Below are positions 1 through 8,644 of a stretch of DNA of 12,196 bases, one piece after another. The position numbers were made by a program, and so were the translations under genes. Origin of the DNA: Liolophura sinensis (lineage: Eukaryota > Mollusca > Polyplacophora > Chitonida > Chitonidae); NCBI RefSeq assembly GCF_032854445.1, contig NW_027018120.1, forward strand, positions 64,001-76,196, given 5' to 3'. How positions within the stretch are numbered: position 1 is the stretch's first letter; every line of letters begins with the position of its first letter. The notes below the pieces were generated by a model, which saw only the letters and a program-made list of their open reading frames with translations, searched no databases and was not told the DNA's origin.

Positions 1-410
1 GGATATTTGCAATTTTTTAACAGCTGCCGATGCCTGGCCCAATTCCGCATCTTTTGGCACCTTATAAATGTGGGTCAGTGTTTAGTTGTACTTTTTACAG
101 CAGACTGTATCAAGTACCTTGTGTTTTTTATGTACAAATGGTCTGGTTTTTCTACACGTAGATAAAGACATTGAGATTGTCTTGGACTTAGAAGTAATAC
201 AATTACTGGGTGAGTTAAATGGGCTTAGCCCAAAGATTTGACGTCTTCTGGGCTACCGAAGGGCACATAACTTATAGTCAAAAGTTGAATATAGTAATGA
301 CCAGTCGCGATTGTACAGTGTACAGTGTAGCCGGTTTCAATTAACAAAAAGACCAGGCAAAAATGCAAAATTGGAAAAACTGTTCCAGTGCTAGTAGTAA
401 AAGGCTAATC
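1..410. repeat. Unit M0, partial, X lineage
   Basis: Cut by the window edge. Has the X signature (TTTTTTAACAGC, GGCCCAATTCCGCATC, TTATAAATG). Its right part resembles class 3 (CCGGTTTC at 331-338), but ends in GCTAGTAGT as in class 1. Private bases include T198, A205 and T319, the last spoiling the GTAC-AGA-GTAC symmetry. Confidence 0.9.
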
Positions 411-959
411 CGACGTATTTTGTGACGAGAAATCGAATAGTGCAAACCGCGTTGCTCTCCGACCAATACTTTTGGCTGTAGTGACAATTGAGTGATCATT
501 GATGTCATAATCACGTGTGTAGCAACGGCTCTTACTCCATGGAAACCAGGGAAATTTGCAATTTTTCAACAGCTGCCGATGCCTGGCTCAATTCCGAATC
601 TTTTGGCACCTTACTGAAGTGGGTCAGTGTTCAGTTGTACTTTTTACAGCAGACTGTATCAAGTACCTTGTGTTTTTTATGTACAAATCATGTGGTTTTT
701 CTACACGTAGATAAAGACATTGAGATTGTCTTCGACTTAGAAGTAAGGCAGTTGCTGGGTGAGTTAAATGGGCTTAGCCCAAAGATTTGACGTCTTCTGG
801 GCTACCGAAGGGCACATAACATATAGTCAAAAGTTGAATATAGTAATGACCAGTCGCGATGGTACAGAGTACAGTGTAGCCGATTTCAATTAACAAAAAG
901 ACCAGGCAAAAATGCCAAATTGGAAAAATTGTTCCATTGCTGCTGGTAAGAGGCTAATC
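411..959. repeat. Unit M1, Y lineage
   Basis: Y signature (TTTTTCAACAGC, GGCTCAATTCCGAATC, TTACTGAAG), nearest to classes 2 and 4. Private changes: G492, which breaks the AATGATCATT palindrome; T518, a CpG-to-TpG type change; CA at 689-690 where others have GG; G751; C916; T937. Confidence 0.9.
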
Positions 960-1507
960 CGACGTATTTTGTGACGACAAATCGAATGGTGCAAACCGCG
1001 TTGCTCTCCGACCAATACTTTTGCCTGTAGTGACAATCGAATGATCATTTATGTCATAATCACGTGCCCAGCAACGGCTCTTACTCCATGCAAACCAGGG
1101 ATATTTGCAATTTTTCAACAGCTGCCGATACCTGGCTCAATTCCGCTCTTTTGACACCTTACTGAAGTGGGTCAGTGTTCAGTTGTACTTTTTACAGCAG
1201 ACTGTATCAAGTACCTTGTGTTTTTCACGTACAAATGGTGTGGTTTTTCTACACGTAGATAAAGACATTGAGATTGTCTTGCACTTAGAAGTAAGGCAAT
1301 TGCTGGGTGAGTTAAATGGGCTTAGCCCAAAGATTTCAGGTCTTCTGAGCTACCGAAGGGCACATAGCTTATAGTCAAAAGTTGAATATAGTAATGACCA
1401 GTCGCGATTGTACAGAGTACAGTGTAGCCGATTTCAATTAACAAAAACACCAGGTAAAAATGCAAAAGTGGACAAACTGTTCCAGTGCTGCTGGTAAGAG
1501 GCTAATC
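960..1507. repeat. Unit M2, boundary unit: flank left half, HOR right half
   Basis: The left half is a Y variant with private changes (C1037, C1091, a lost A near 1146, A1154) and TTTTTCACGTAC near 1221-1232. From C1282 to the end it is identical, as far as I can read, to the right halves of M8 and M14 (GCACTTAG, TTCAGGTCTTCTGAGC, ACATAGCTTAT, AAAAACACCAGG). This is one parent of the chimeric unit. Length 548 bp. Confidence 0.93.
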
Positions 1508-2057
1508 CGACGTATTTTGTGACGAGAAATCGAATGGTGCAATCCGCGTTGCTCTCCGACCAATACTTTTGGCTGTAGCGACAATTGAATGATCATTGAT
1601 GTCATAATCACGTGCCCAGCAACGGCTCTTACTCCATGGAAACCAGGGATATTTGCAATTTTTTAACAGCTGCCGATGCCTGGCCCAATTCCGCATCTTT
1701 TGGCACCTCATAAATGTGGGTCAATGTTTAGTTGTACTTTTTACAGCAGACTGTATCAAGTACCTTGTGTTTTTTTATGTACAAATGGTCTGGTTTTTCT
1801 ACACGTAGATAAAGACATTGAGATTGTCTTGGACTTAGAAGTAAGACAATTGCTGGGTGAGTTAAATGGGCTTAGCCCAAAGATTTCACGTCTTCTGGGC
1901 TACCGAAGGGCACATAACTTATAGTCAAAAGTTGAATATAGTAATGACCAGTCGCGATTGTACAGAGTACAGTGTAGCCGATTTCAATTAACAAAAAGAC
2001 CAGGCAAAAATGCAAAAGTGGAAAAACTGTTCCAGTGCTAGTAGTAAAAGGCTAATC
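1508..2057. repeat. Unit M3, HOR class 1 (copy 1), X lineage
   Basis: Class-1 marks: GCAATCCGCG, CCTCATAAATG in place of CTTATAAATG, GATTTCACGTC, GCTAGTAGTAAAAGG. Copy-specific: G1519, A1724 and a 7-T run at 1770-1776, giving 550 bp. Confidence 0.93.
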
Positions 2058-2606
2058 CGACGTATTTTGTGACGAGAAATCGAATAGTGCAAACCGCGTT
2101 GCTCTCCGACCAATACTTTTGGCTGTAGTGACAATTGAATGATCATTGATGTCATAATCACGTGCGTAGCAACCGCTTTTACTCCATGGAAACCAGGGAA
2201 ATTTGCAATTTTTCAACAGCTGCCGATGCCTGGCTCAATTCCGAATCTTTTGGCACCTTACTGAAGTGGGTCAGTGTTCAGTTGTACTTTTTACAGCAGA
2301 CTGTATCAAGTACCTTGTGTTTTTTATGTACAAATGGTGTGGTTTTTCTACACGTAGATAAAGACATTGAGATTGTCTTCGACTAAGAAGTAAGGCAATT
2401 GCTGGGTGAGTTAAATGGGCTTAGCCCAAAGATTTGACGTCTTCTGGGCTACCGAAGGGCACATAACATATAGTCAAAAGTTGAATATAGTAATGACCAG
2501 TCGCGATGGTACAGAGTACAGTGTAGCCGATTTCAATTAACAAAAAGACCAGGCAAAATTGCAAAATTGGAAAAATTGTTCCAGTGCTGCTGGTAAGAAG
2601 CTAATC
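2058..2606. repeat. Unit M4, HOR class 2 (copy 1), Y lineage
   Basis: Class-2 marks: AATAGTGCAAACC, GCGTAGCAACCGCTTTT, TTCGACTAAGAAG (which puts a TAA in the frame that stays open in other Y units), GGCAAAATTGC, GGTAAGAAGC. Has G2148 and G2339 as in M16. Confidence 0.93.
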
Positions 2607-3155
2607 CGACGTATTTTGTGACGACAAATCGAATGGTGCAAACCGCGTTGCTCTCCGACCAATACTTTTGCCTGTAGTGACAATTGAATGATCATTTATG
2701 TCATAATTACGTGCCTAGCAACGGCTCTTACTCCATGGAAACCAGGGATATTTGCAATTTTTTAACAGCTGCCGATGCCTGGCCCAATTCCGCATCTTTT
2801 GGCACCTTATAAATGTGGGTCAGTGTTTAGTTGTACTTTTTACAGCAGACTGTATCAAGTACCTTGTGTTTTTTATGTACAAATGGTCTGGTTTTTCTAC
2901 ACGTAGATAAAGACATTGAGATTGTCTTGGACTTAGAAGTAAGACAATTGCTGGGTGAGTTAAATGGGCTGAGCCCAAAGATTTGACGTCTTCTGGGCTA
3001 CCGAAGGGCACATAACTTATAGTCAAAAGTTGAATATAGTAATGACCAGTCGCGATTGTACAGAGTACAGTGTAGCCGGTTTCAATTAACAAAAAGACCA
3101 GGCAAAAATGCAAAATTGGAAAAACTGTTCCAGTGCTACTAGTAAAAGGCTAATC
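2607..3155. repeat. Unit M5, HOR class 3 (copy 1), X lineage
   Basis: Class-3 marks: GACGACAAATCG, ATTACGTGCCTAGC (the CACGTG palindrome of other units is lost), CCGGTTTC, GCTACTAGTAAAAGG. Private G2971 sits at the centre of TGGGCT-N-AGCCCA and leaves the dyad arms intact. Confidence 0.93.
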
Positions 3156-3704
3156 CGACGTATTTTGTGACGAGAAATCGAATAGTGCAAACCGCGTTGC
3201 TCTCCGACCAATACTTTTGGCTGTAGCGACAATTGAATGATCATTGATGTCATAATCACGTGCGTAGCAACGGCTCTTACTCCATGGAAACCAGGGAAAT
3301 TTGCAATTTGTCAACAGCTGCCGATGTCTGGCTCAATTCCGAATCTTTTGGCACCTTACTGAAGTGGGTCAGTGTTCAGTTGTACTTTTTACAGCAGACT
3401 GTATCAAGTACCTTGTGTTTTTTATGTACAAATGGTGTGGTTTTTCTACACGTAGATAAAGACATTGAGATTGTCTTCGACTTAGAAGTAGGGCAATTGC
3501 TGGGTGAGTTAAATGGGCTTAGCCCAAAGATTTGACGTTTTCTGGGCTACCGAAGGGCACATAACATATAGTCCAAAGTTGAATATAGTAATGACCAGTC
3601 GCGATGGTACATAGTACAGTGTAGCCGATTTCAATTAACAAAAAGACCAGGTAAAAATGCAAAAGTGGAAAATTTGTTCCAGTGCTGCTGGTAAGAGGCT
3701 AATC
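3156..3704. repeat. Unit M6, HOR class 4 (copy 1), Y lineage
   Basis: Class-4 marks: CAATTTGTCAAC, GATGTCTGGC, AAGTAGGGC, GACGTTTTCTGGG, AGTCCAAAG, GTACATAGTAC, GGAAAATTTGTTCC. I see no difference from M12 and one from M18. Confidence 0.93.
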
Positions 3705-4253
3705 CGACGTATTTTGTGACGAGAAATCGAATGGTGCAAACCGCGTTGCTCTCCGACCAATACTTTTGCCTGTAGTGACAATTGAATGATCATTTATGTC
3801 ATAATCACGTGCCCAGCAAAGGCTCTTACTCCATGAAAACCAGGGAAATTTGCAATTTTTCAACAGCTGCCGATACCTGGCTCAATTCCGCATCTTTTGG
3901 CACCTTATTCATGTGGGTCTGTGGTCAGTTGTACTTTTTACAGCAGACTGTATCAAGTACCTTGTGTTTTTTATGTACAAATGGTGTGGTTTTTCTACAC
4001 GTAGATAAAGACATTGAGATTGTCTTGCACTTAGAAGTAAGACAATTGCTGGGTGAGTTAAATGGGCTTAGCCCAAAGATTTGACGTCTTCTGGGCTACC
4101 GAAGGGCACATAACTTATAGTCAAAAGTTGAATATAGTAATGACCAGTCGCGATTGTACAGAGTACAGTGTAGCCGATTTCAATTAACAAAAAGACCAGG
4201 TAAAAATGCAAAAGTAGACAAACTGTTCCAGTGCTGCTGGTAAGAGGCTAATC
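3705..4253. repeat. Unit M7, HOR class 5 (copy 1), Y variant
   Basis: Class-5 marks: CCCAGCAAAGGC, CCATGAAAACC (loses the TCCATGGA palindrome), GATACCTGGC, TTATTCATGTGGGTCTGTGG, GCACTTAGAAGTAAGAC, AAAAGTAGAC. It mixes Y-type left sequence with a GCATC site typical of X, so it may itself be an older recombinant. Confidence 0.92.
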
Positions 4254-4333
4254 CGACGTATTTTGTGACGAGAAATCGAATGGTGCAAACCGCGTTGCTC
4301 TCCGACCAATACTTTTGGCTGTAGCGACAATTG

Positions 4334-4343
4334 AATGATCATT
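4334..4343. repeat. AATGATCATT perfect 10-bp palindrome
   Basis: Perfect palindrome in nearly all units, broken by one substitution in flank units M1 (G492) and M21 (T11477). It sits between CAATTG and, further on, CACGTG, and in many units inside wider TGACA/TGTCA arms. Confidence 0.75.
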
Positions 4344-4479
4344 TATGTCATAATCACGTGCCCAGCAACGGCTCTTACTCCATGGAAACCAGGGATATTT
4401 GCAATTTTTTAACAGCTGCCGATGCCTGGCCCAATTCCGCATCTTTTGGCACCTTATAAATGTGGGTCAGTGTTTAGTT

Positions 4480-4509
4480 GTACTTTTTACAGCAGACTGT
4501 ATCAAGTAC
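4480..4509. repeat. 30-bp imperfect palindrome, present unchanged in all units
   Basis: Outer arms GTACTT/AAGTAC, a two-base mismatch, inner arms TACAG/CTGTA and a four-base centre CAGA: 11 of 13 possible pairs match. It is unchanged in every unit, starting at 88, 637, 1185, 1734, 2284, 2833, 3382, 3931, 4480, 5029, 5578, 6127, 6676, 7225, 7774, 8322, 8872, 9420, 9969, 10518, 11067, 11617 and 12166. It could form a cruciform or bind a dimeric protein; neither is shown by the sequence. Confidence 0.85.
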
Positions 4510-4535
4510 CTTGTGTTTTTTATGTACAAATGGTC

Positions 4536-4576
4536 TGGTTTTTCTACACGTAGATAAAGACATTGAGATTGTCTTG
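4536..4576. other. Inferred exchange tract in chimeric unit M8
   Basis: C4535 is the last base that agrees with M20 (C11123) against M2 (G1240). C4577 is the first that agrees with M2 (C1282) against M20 (G11165). The 41 bases between are identical in all three, so the switch lies here. The tract holds two inverted repeats, TCTAC-AC-GTAGA at 4543-4554 and AAGACA/TGTCTT at 4557-4575. A gene-conversion end at this spot is an alternative to a single crossover. Confidence 0.8.
4557..4575. repeat. Hairpin-forming inverted repeat AAGACA/TGTCTT
   Basis: Perfect 6-bp arms around the 7-base centre TTGAGAT, lying 77 bp after the start of the 30-bp palindrome. I find it intact in every unit that reaches this point. 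Shown here in M8, where it lies inside the exchange tract. Confidence 0.8.
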
Positions 4577-4611
4577 CACTTAGAAGTAAGGCAATTGCTG
4601 GGTGAGTTAAA

Positions 4612-4624
4612 TGGGCTTAGCCCA
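4612..4624. repeat. TGGGCT-N-AGCCCA inverted repeat
   Basis: Perfect 6-bp arms with one central base, present in the units throughout (centre T, or G in M5). In most units a second TGGGCT follows 16 bases after AGCCCA, so the same arm can pair on either side; class-6 units and M21 have TGAGCT there, which weakens the second option. Confidence 0.75.
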
Positions 4625-4802
4625 AAGATTTCAGGTCTTCTGAGCTACCGAAGGGCACATAGCTTATAGTCAAAAGTTGAATATAGTAATGACCAGTCGC
4701 GATTGTACAGAGTACAGTGTAGCCGATTTCAATTAACAAAAACACCAGGTAAAAATGCAAAAGTGGACAAACTGTTCCAGTGCTGCTGGTAAGAGGCTAA
4801 TC

Positions 4803-5351
4803 CGACGTATTTTCTGACGAGAAATCGAATGGTGCAATCCGCGTTGCTCTCCGACCAATACTTTTGGCTGTAGCGACAATTGAATGATCATTGATGTCAT
4901 AATCACGTGCCCAGCAACGGCTCTTACTCCATGGAAACCAGGGATATTTGCAATTTTTTAACAGCTGCCGATGCCTGGCCCAATTCCGCATCTTTTGGCA
5001 CCTCATAAATGTGGGTCAGTGTTTAGTTGTACTTTTTACAGCAGACTGTATCAAGTACCTTGTGTTTTTTATGTACAAATGGTCTGGTTTTTCTACACGT
5101 AGATAAAGACATTGAGATTGTCTTGGACTTAGAAGTAAGACAATTGCTGGGTGAGTTAAATGGGCTTAGCCCAAAGATTTCACGTCTTCTGGGCTACCGA
5201 AGGGCACATAACTTATAGTCAAAAGTTGAATATAGTAATGACCAGTCGCGATTGTACAGAGTACAGTGTAGCCGATTTCAATTAACAAAAAGACCAGGCA
5301 AAAATGCAAAAGTGGAAAAACTGTTCCAGTGCTAGTAGTAAAAGGCTAATC
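4803..5351. repeat. Unit M9, HOR class 1 (copy 2), X lineage
   Basis: As M3 but with C4814 (TTTTCTGACG), G in GTCAGTG and a 6-T run. It follows another X unit (M8), so the X-Y alternation is broken exactly at the HOR junction. Confidence 0.93.
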
Positions 5352-5900
5352 CGACGTATTTTGTGACGAGAAATCGAATAGTGCAAACCGCGTTGCTCTC
5401 CGACCAATACTTTTGGCTGTAGTGACAATTGAATGATCATTTATGTCATAATCACGTGCGTAGCAACCGCTTTTACTCCATGGAAACCAGGGAAATTTGC
5501 AATTTTTCAACAGCTGCCGATGCCTGGCTCAATTCCGAATCTTTTGGCACCTTACTGAAGTGGGTCAGTGTTCAGTTGTACTTTTTACAGCAGACTGTAT
5601 CAAGTACCTTGTGTTTTTTATGTACAAATGGTCTGGTTTTTCTACACGTAGATAAAGACATTGAGATTGTCTTCGACTAAGAAGTAAGGCAATTGCTGGG
5701 TGAGTTAAATGGGCTTAGCCCAAAGATTTGACGTCTTCTGGGCTACCGAAGGGCACATAACATATAGTCAAAAGTTGAATATAGTAATGACCAGTCGCGA
5801 TGGTACAGAGTACAGTGTAGCCGATTTCAATTAACAAAAAGACCAGGCAAAATTGCAAAATTGGAAAAATTGTTCCAGTGCTGCTGGTAAGAAGCTAATC
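5352..5900. repeat. Unit M10, HOR class 2 (copy 2), Y lineage
   Basis: As M4 and M16 except T5442 and C5633, both of which are the alleles normally seen in X units such as M11. The bases between them remain class 2. Confidence 0.93.
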
Positions 5901-6449
5901 CGACGTATTTTGTGACGACAAATCGAATGGTGCAAACCGCGTTGCTCTCCGACCAATACTTTTGCCTGTAGTGACAATTGAATGATCATTTATGTCATAA
6001 TTACGTGCCTAGCAACGACTCTTACTCCATGGAAACCAGGGATATTTGCAATTTTTTAACAGCTGCCGATGCCTGGCCCAATTCCGCATCTTTTGGCACC
6101 TTATAAATGTGGGTCAGTGTTTAGTTGTACTTTTTACAGCAGACTGTATCAAGTACCTTGTGTTTTTTATGTACAAATGGTCTGGTTTTTCTACACGTAG
6201 ATAAAGACATTGAGATTGTCTTGGACTTAGAAGTAAGACAATTGCTGGGTGAGTTAAATGGGCTTAGCCCAAAGATTTGACGTCTTCTGGGCTACCGAAG
6301 GGCACATAACTTATAGTCAAAAGTTGAATATAGTAATGACCAGTCGCGATTGTACAGAGTACAGTGTAGCCGGTTTCAATTAACAAAAAGACCAGGCAAA
6401 AATGCAAAATTGGAAAAACTGTTCCAGTGCTACTAGTAAAAGGCTAATC
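5901..6449. repeat. Unit M11, HOR class 3 (copy 2), X lineage
   Basis: As M5, with private A6018 (CGACTC for CGGCTC) and the usual T at the centre of the TGGGCT dyad. Confidence 0.93.
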
Positions 6450-6998
6450 CGACGTATTTTGTGACGAGAAATCGAATAGTGCAAACCGCGTTGCTCTCCG
6501 ACCAATACTTTTGGCTGTAGCGACAATTGAATGATCATTGATGTCATAATCACGTGCGTAGCAACGGCTCTTACTCCATGGAAACCAGGGAAATTTGCAA
6601 TTTGTCAACAGCTGCCGATGTCTGGCTCAATTCCGAATCTTTTGGCACCTTACTGAAGTGGGTCAGTGTTCAGTTGTACTTTTTACAGCAGACTGTATCA
6701 AGTACCTTGTGTTTTTTATGTACAAATGGTGTGGTTTTTCTACACGTAGATAAAGACATTGAGATTGTCTTCGACTTAGAAGTAGGGCAATTGCTGGGTG
6801 AGTTAAATGGGCTTAGCCCAAAGATTTGACGTTTTCTGGGCTACCGAAGGGCACATAACATATAGTCCAAAGTTGAATATAGTAATGACCAGTCGCGATG
6901 GTACATAGTACAGTGTAGCCGATTTCAATTAACAAAAAGACCAGGTAAAAATGCAAAAGTGGAAAATTTGTTCCAGTGCTGCTGGTAAGAGGCTAATC
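6450..6998. repeat. Unit M12, HOR class 4 (copy 2), Y lineage
   Basis: I find no difference from M6 over the full 549 bp, the closest pair of full-length units in the window apart from M8 and M14. Confidence 0.93.
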
Positions 6999-7547
6999 CG
7001 ACGTATTTTGTGACGAGAAATCGAATGGTGCAAACCGCGTTGCTCTCCGACCAATACTTTTGCCTGTAGTGACAATTGAATGATCATTTATGTCATAATC
7101 ACGTGCCCAGCAAAGGCTCTTACTCCATGAAAACCAGGGAAATTTGCAATTTTTCAACAGCTGCCGATACCTGGCTCAATTTCGCATCTTTTGGCACCTT
7201 ATTCATGTGGGTCTGTGGTCAGTTGTACTTTTTACAGCAGACTGTATCAAGTACCTTGTGTTTTTTATGTACAAATGGTGTGGTTTTTCTACACGTAGAT
7301 AAAGACATTGAGATTGTCTTGCACTTAGAAGTAAGACAATTGCTGGGTGAGTTAAATGGGCTTAGCCCAAAGATTTGACGTCTTCTGGGCTACCAAAGGG
7401 CACATAACTTATAGTCAAAAGTTGAATATAGTAATGACCAGTCGCGATTGTACAGAGTACAGTGTAGCCGATTTCAATTAACAAAAAGACCAGGTAAAAA
7501 TGCAAAAGTAGACAAACTGTTCCAGTGCTGCTGGTAAGAGGCTAATC
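6999..7547. repeat. Unit M13, HOR class 5 (copy 2), Y variant
   Basis: As M7 and M19, with two private changes: T7182 (CAATTTCGC for CAATTCCGC) and A7395 (CCAAAGG for CCGAAGG, a CpG-to-CpA change). Confidence 0.93.
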
Positions 7548-8096
7548 CGACGTATTTTGTGACGAGAAATCGAATGGTGCAAACCGCGTTGCTCTCCGAC
7601 CAATACTTTTGGCTGTAGCGACAATTGAATGATCATTTATGTCATAATCACGTGCCCAGCAACGGCTCTTACTCCATGGAAACCAGGGATATTTGCAATT
7701 TTTTAACAGCTGCCGATGCCTGGCCCAATTCCGCATCTTTTGGCACCTTATAAATGTGGGTCAGTGTTTAGTTGTACTTTTTACAGCAGACTGTATCAAG
7801 TACCTTGTGTTTTTTATGTACAAATGGTCTGGTTTTTCTACACGTAGATAAAGACATTGAGATTGTCTTGCACTTAGAAGTAAGGCAATTGCTGGGTGAG
7901 TTAAATGGGCTTAGCCCAAAGATTTCAGGTCTTCTGAGCTACCGAAGGGCACATAGCTTATAGTCAAAAGTTGAATATAGTAATGACCAGTCGCGATTGT
8001 ACAGAGTACAGTGTAGCCGATTTCAATTAACAAAAACACCAGGTAAAAATGCAAAAGTGGACAAACTGTTCCAGTGCTGCTGGTAAGAGGCTAATC
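7548..8096. repeat. Unit M14, HOR class 6, second chimeric junction unit
   Basis: Reads the same as M8 throughout, with the same switch from M20-type to M2-type between C7829 and C7871. A shared breakpoint means the second junction is a copy of the first and not an independent exchange. Confidence 0.93.
7830..7870. other. Copy of the exchange tract in unit M14
   Basis: Same flanking alleles (C7829, C7871) and same interior as in M8, as expected if the junction was duplicated along with the hexamer. Confidence 0.78.
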
Positions 8097-8644
8097 CGAC
8101 GTATTTTCTGACGAGAATCGAATGGTGCAATCCGCGTTGCTCTCCGACCAATACTTTTGGCTGTAGCGACAATTGAATGATCATTGATGTCATAATCACG
8201 TGCCCAGCAACGGCTCTTACTCCATGGAAACCAGGGATATTTGCAATTTTTTAACAGCTGCCGATGCCTGGCCCAATTCCGCATCTTTTGGCACCTCATA
8301 AATGTGGGTCAGTGTTTAGTTGTACTTTTTACAGCAGACTGTATCAAGTACCTTGTGTTTTTTATGTACAAATGGTCTGGTTTTTCTACACGTAGATAAA
8401 GACATTGAGATTGTCTTGGACTTAGAAGTAAGACAATTGCTGGGTGAGTTAAATGGGCTTAGCCCAAAGATTTCACGTCTTCTGGGCTACCGAAGGGCAC
8501 ATAACTTATAGTCAAAAGTTGAATATAGTAATGACCAGTCGCGATTGTACAGAGTACAGTGTAGCCGATTTCAATTAACAAAAAGACCAGGCAAAAATGC
8601 AAAAGTGGAAAAACTGTTCCAGTGCTAGTAGTAAAAGGCTAATC
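8097..8644. repeat. Unit M15, HOR class 1 (copy 3), X lineage
   Basis: Has C8108 as in M9, and has lost one A at 8116-8117 (GAGAATCG for GAGAAATCG), giving 548 bp. Confidence 0.92.

Larger units (their letters stand above)
1..1281. repeat. Left flank of the HOR: diverged units
   Basis: Holds partial M0, M1 and the left half of M2. These belong to the same satellite but are outside the three-copy HOR: their sequences do not recur at 3294-bp spacing, and they carry many single-unit changes (for example T198, A205, G492, C916, T937, C1037, C1091). This is the pattern of less homogenised units next to a recently amplified core. Confidence 0.85.
1282..4576. repeat. Higher-order repeat copy 1 (six units, 3295 bp)
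   Basis: Runs from the right half of M2 through M3-M7 to the left half of M8. The limits are set by the first base (C1282) at which M2 joins the HOR pattern. Differences from copy 2 found by eye: G1519 against C4814, A1724 against G, a 7-T run at 1770-1776 against 6 T, G2148 against T5442, G2339 against C5633, G2971 against T, and three changes private to copy 2. The phase of the copy is defined by the inferred exchange point and is not tied to any functional start. Confidence 0.93.
4254..4802. repeat. Unit M8, HOR class 6, chimeric junction unit
   Basis: From 4254 to C4535 it matches the left half of M20 with no difference I can find. From C4577 to its end it matches the right half of M2. 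Neither parent's other half matches. It is therefore the novel joint made when the hexamer was first duplicated. Confidence 0.93.
4577..7870. repeat. Higher-order repeat copy 2 (six units, 3294 bp)
   Basis: Runs from the right half of M8 through M9-M13 to the left half of M14. Changes private to this copy are T5442, C5633, A6018, T7182 and A7395, all substitutions. It has no indel relative to the 549-bp spacing, so it is the best reference copy of the hexamer in this window. Confidence 0.94.

Noticed and set aside
411-959. Internal 183-bp trimer within the unit
   Set aside because: Comparing the unit with itself at offsets of 183 and 366 gave only short matches such as CCGA and TTTTG. The CTTTTGGC match lies at about 130 bp and does not extend.
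2805-2860. TATA-like TTATAAATG in X units as a promoter
   Set aside because: It is changed to TCATAAATG in class 1, is absent from Y units, and no initiator or downstream gene accompanies it.
3260-4084. Open frames of 91-100 codons on the + strand, repeated in many units
   Set aside because: They recur only because the unit recurs, so they count as one observation. X units and class-2 units have stops in the same frame, indels at 8810 and 8931-8936 break the frame, and the product resembles no family I know. Not annotated as genes.
4248-4442. Open frames of 64-90 codons on the - strand
   Set aside because: They lie opposite the + strand frames within the same unit, vary in length with single-base changes, and show no domain or signal that I recognise.
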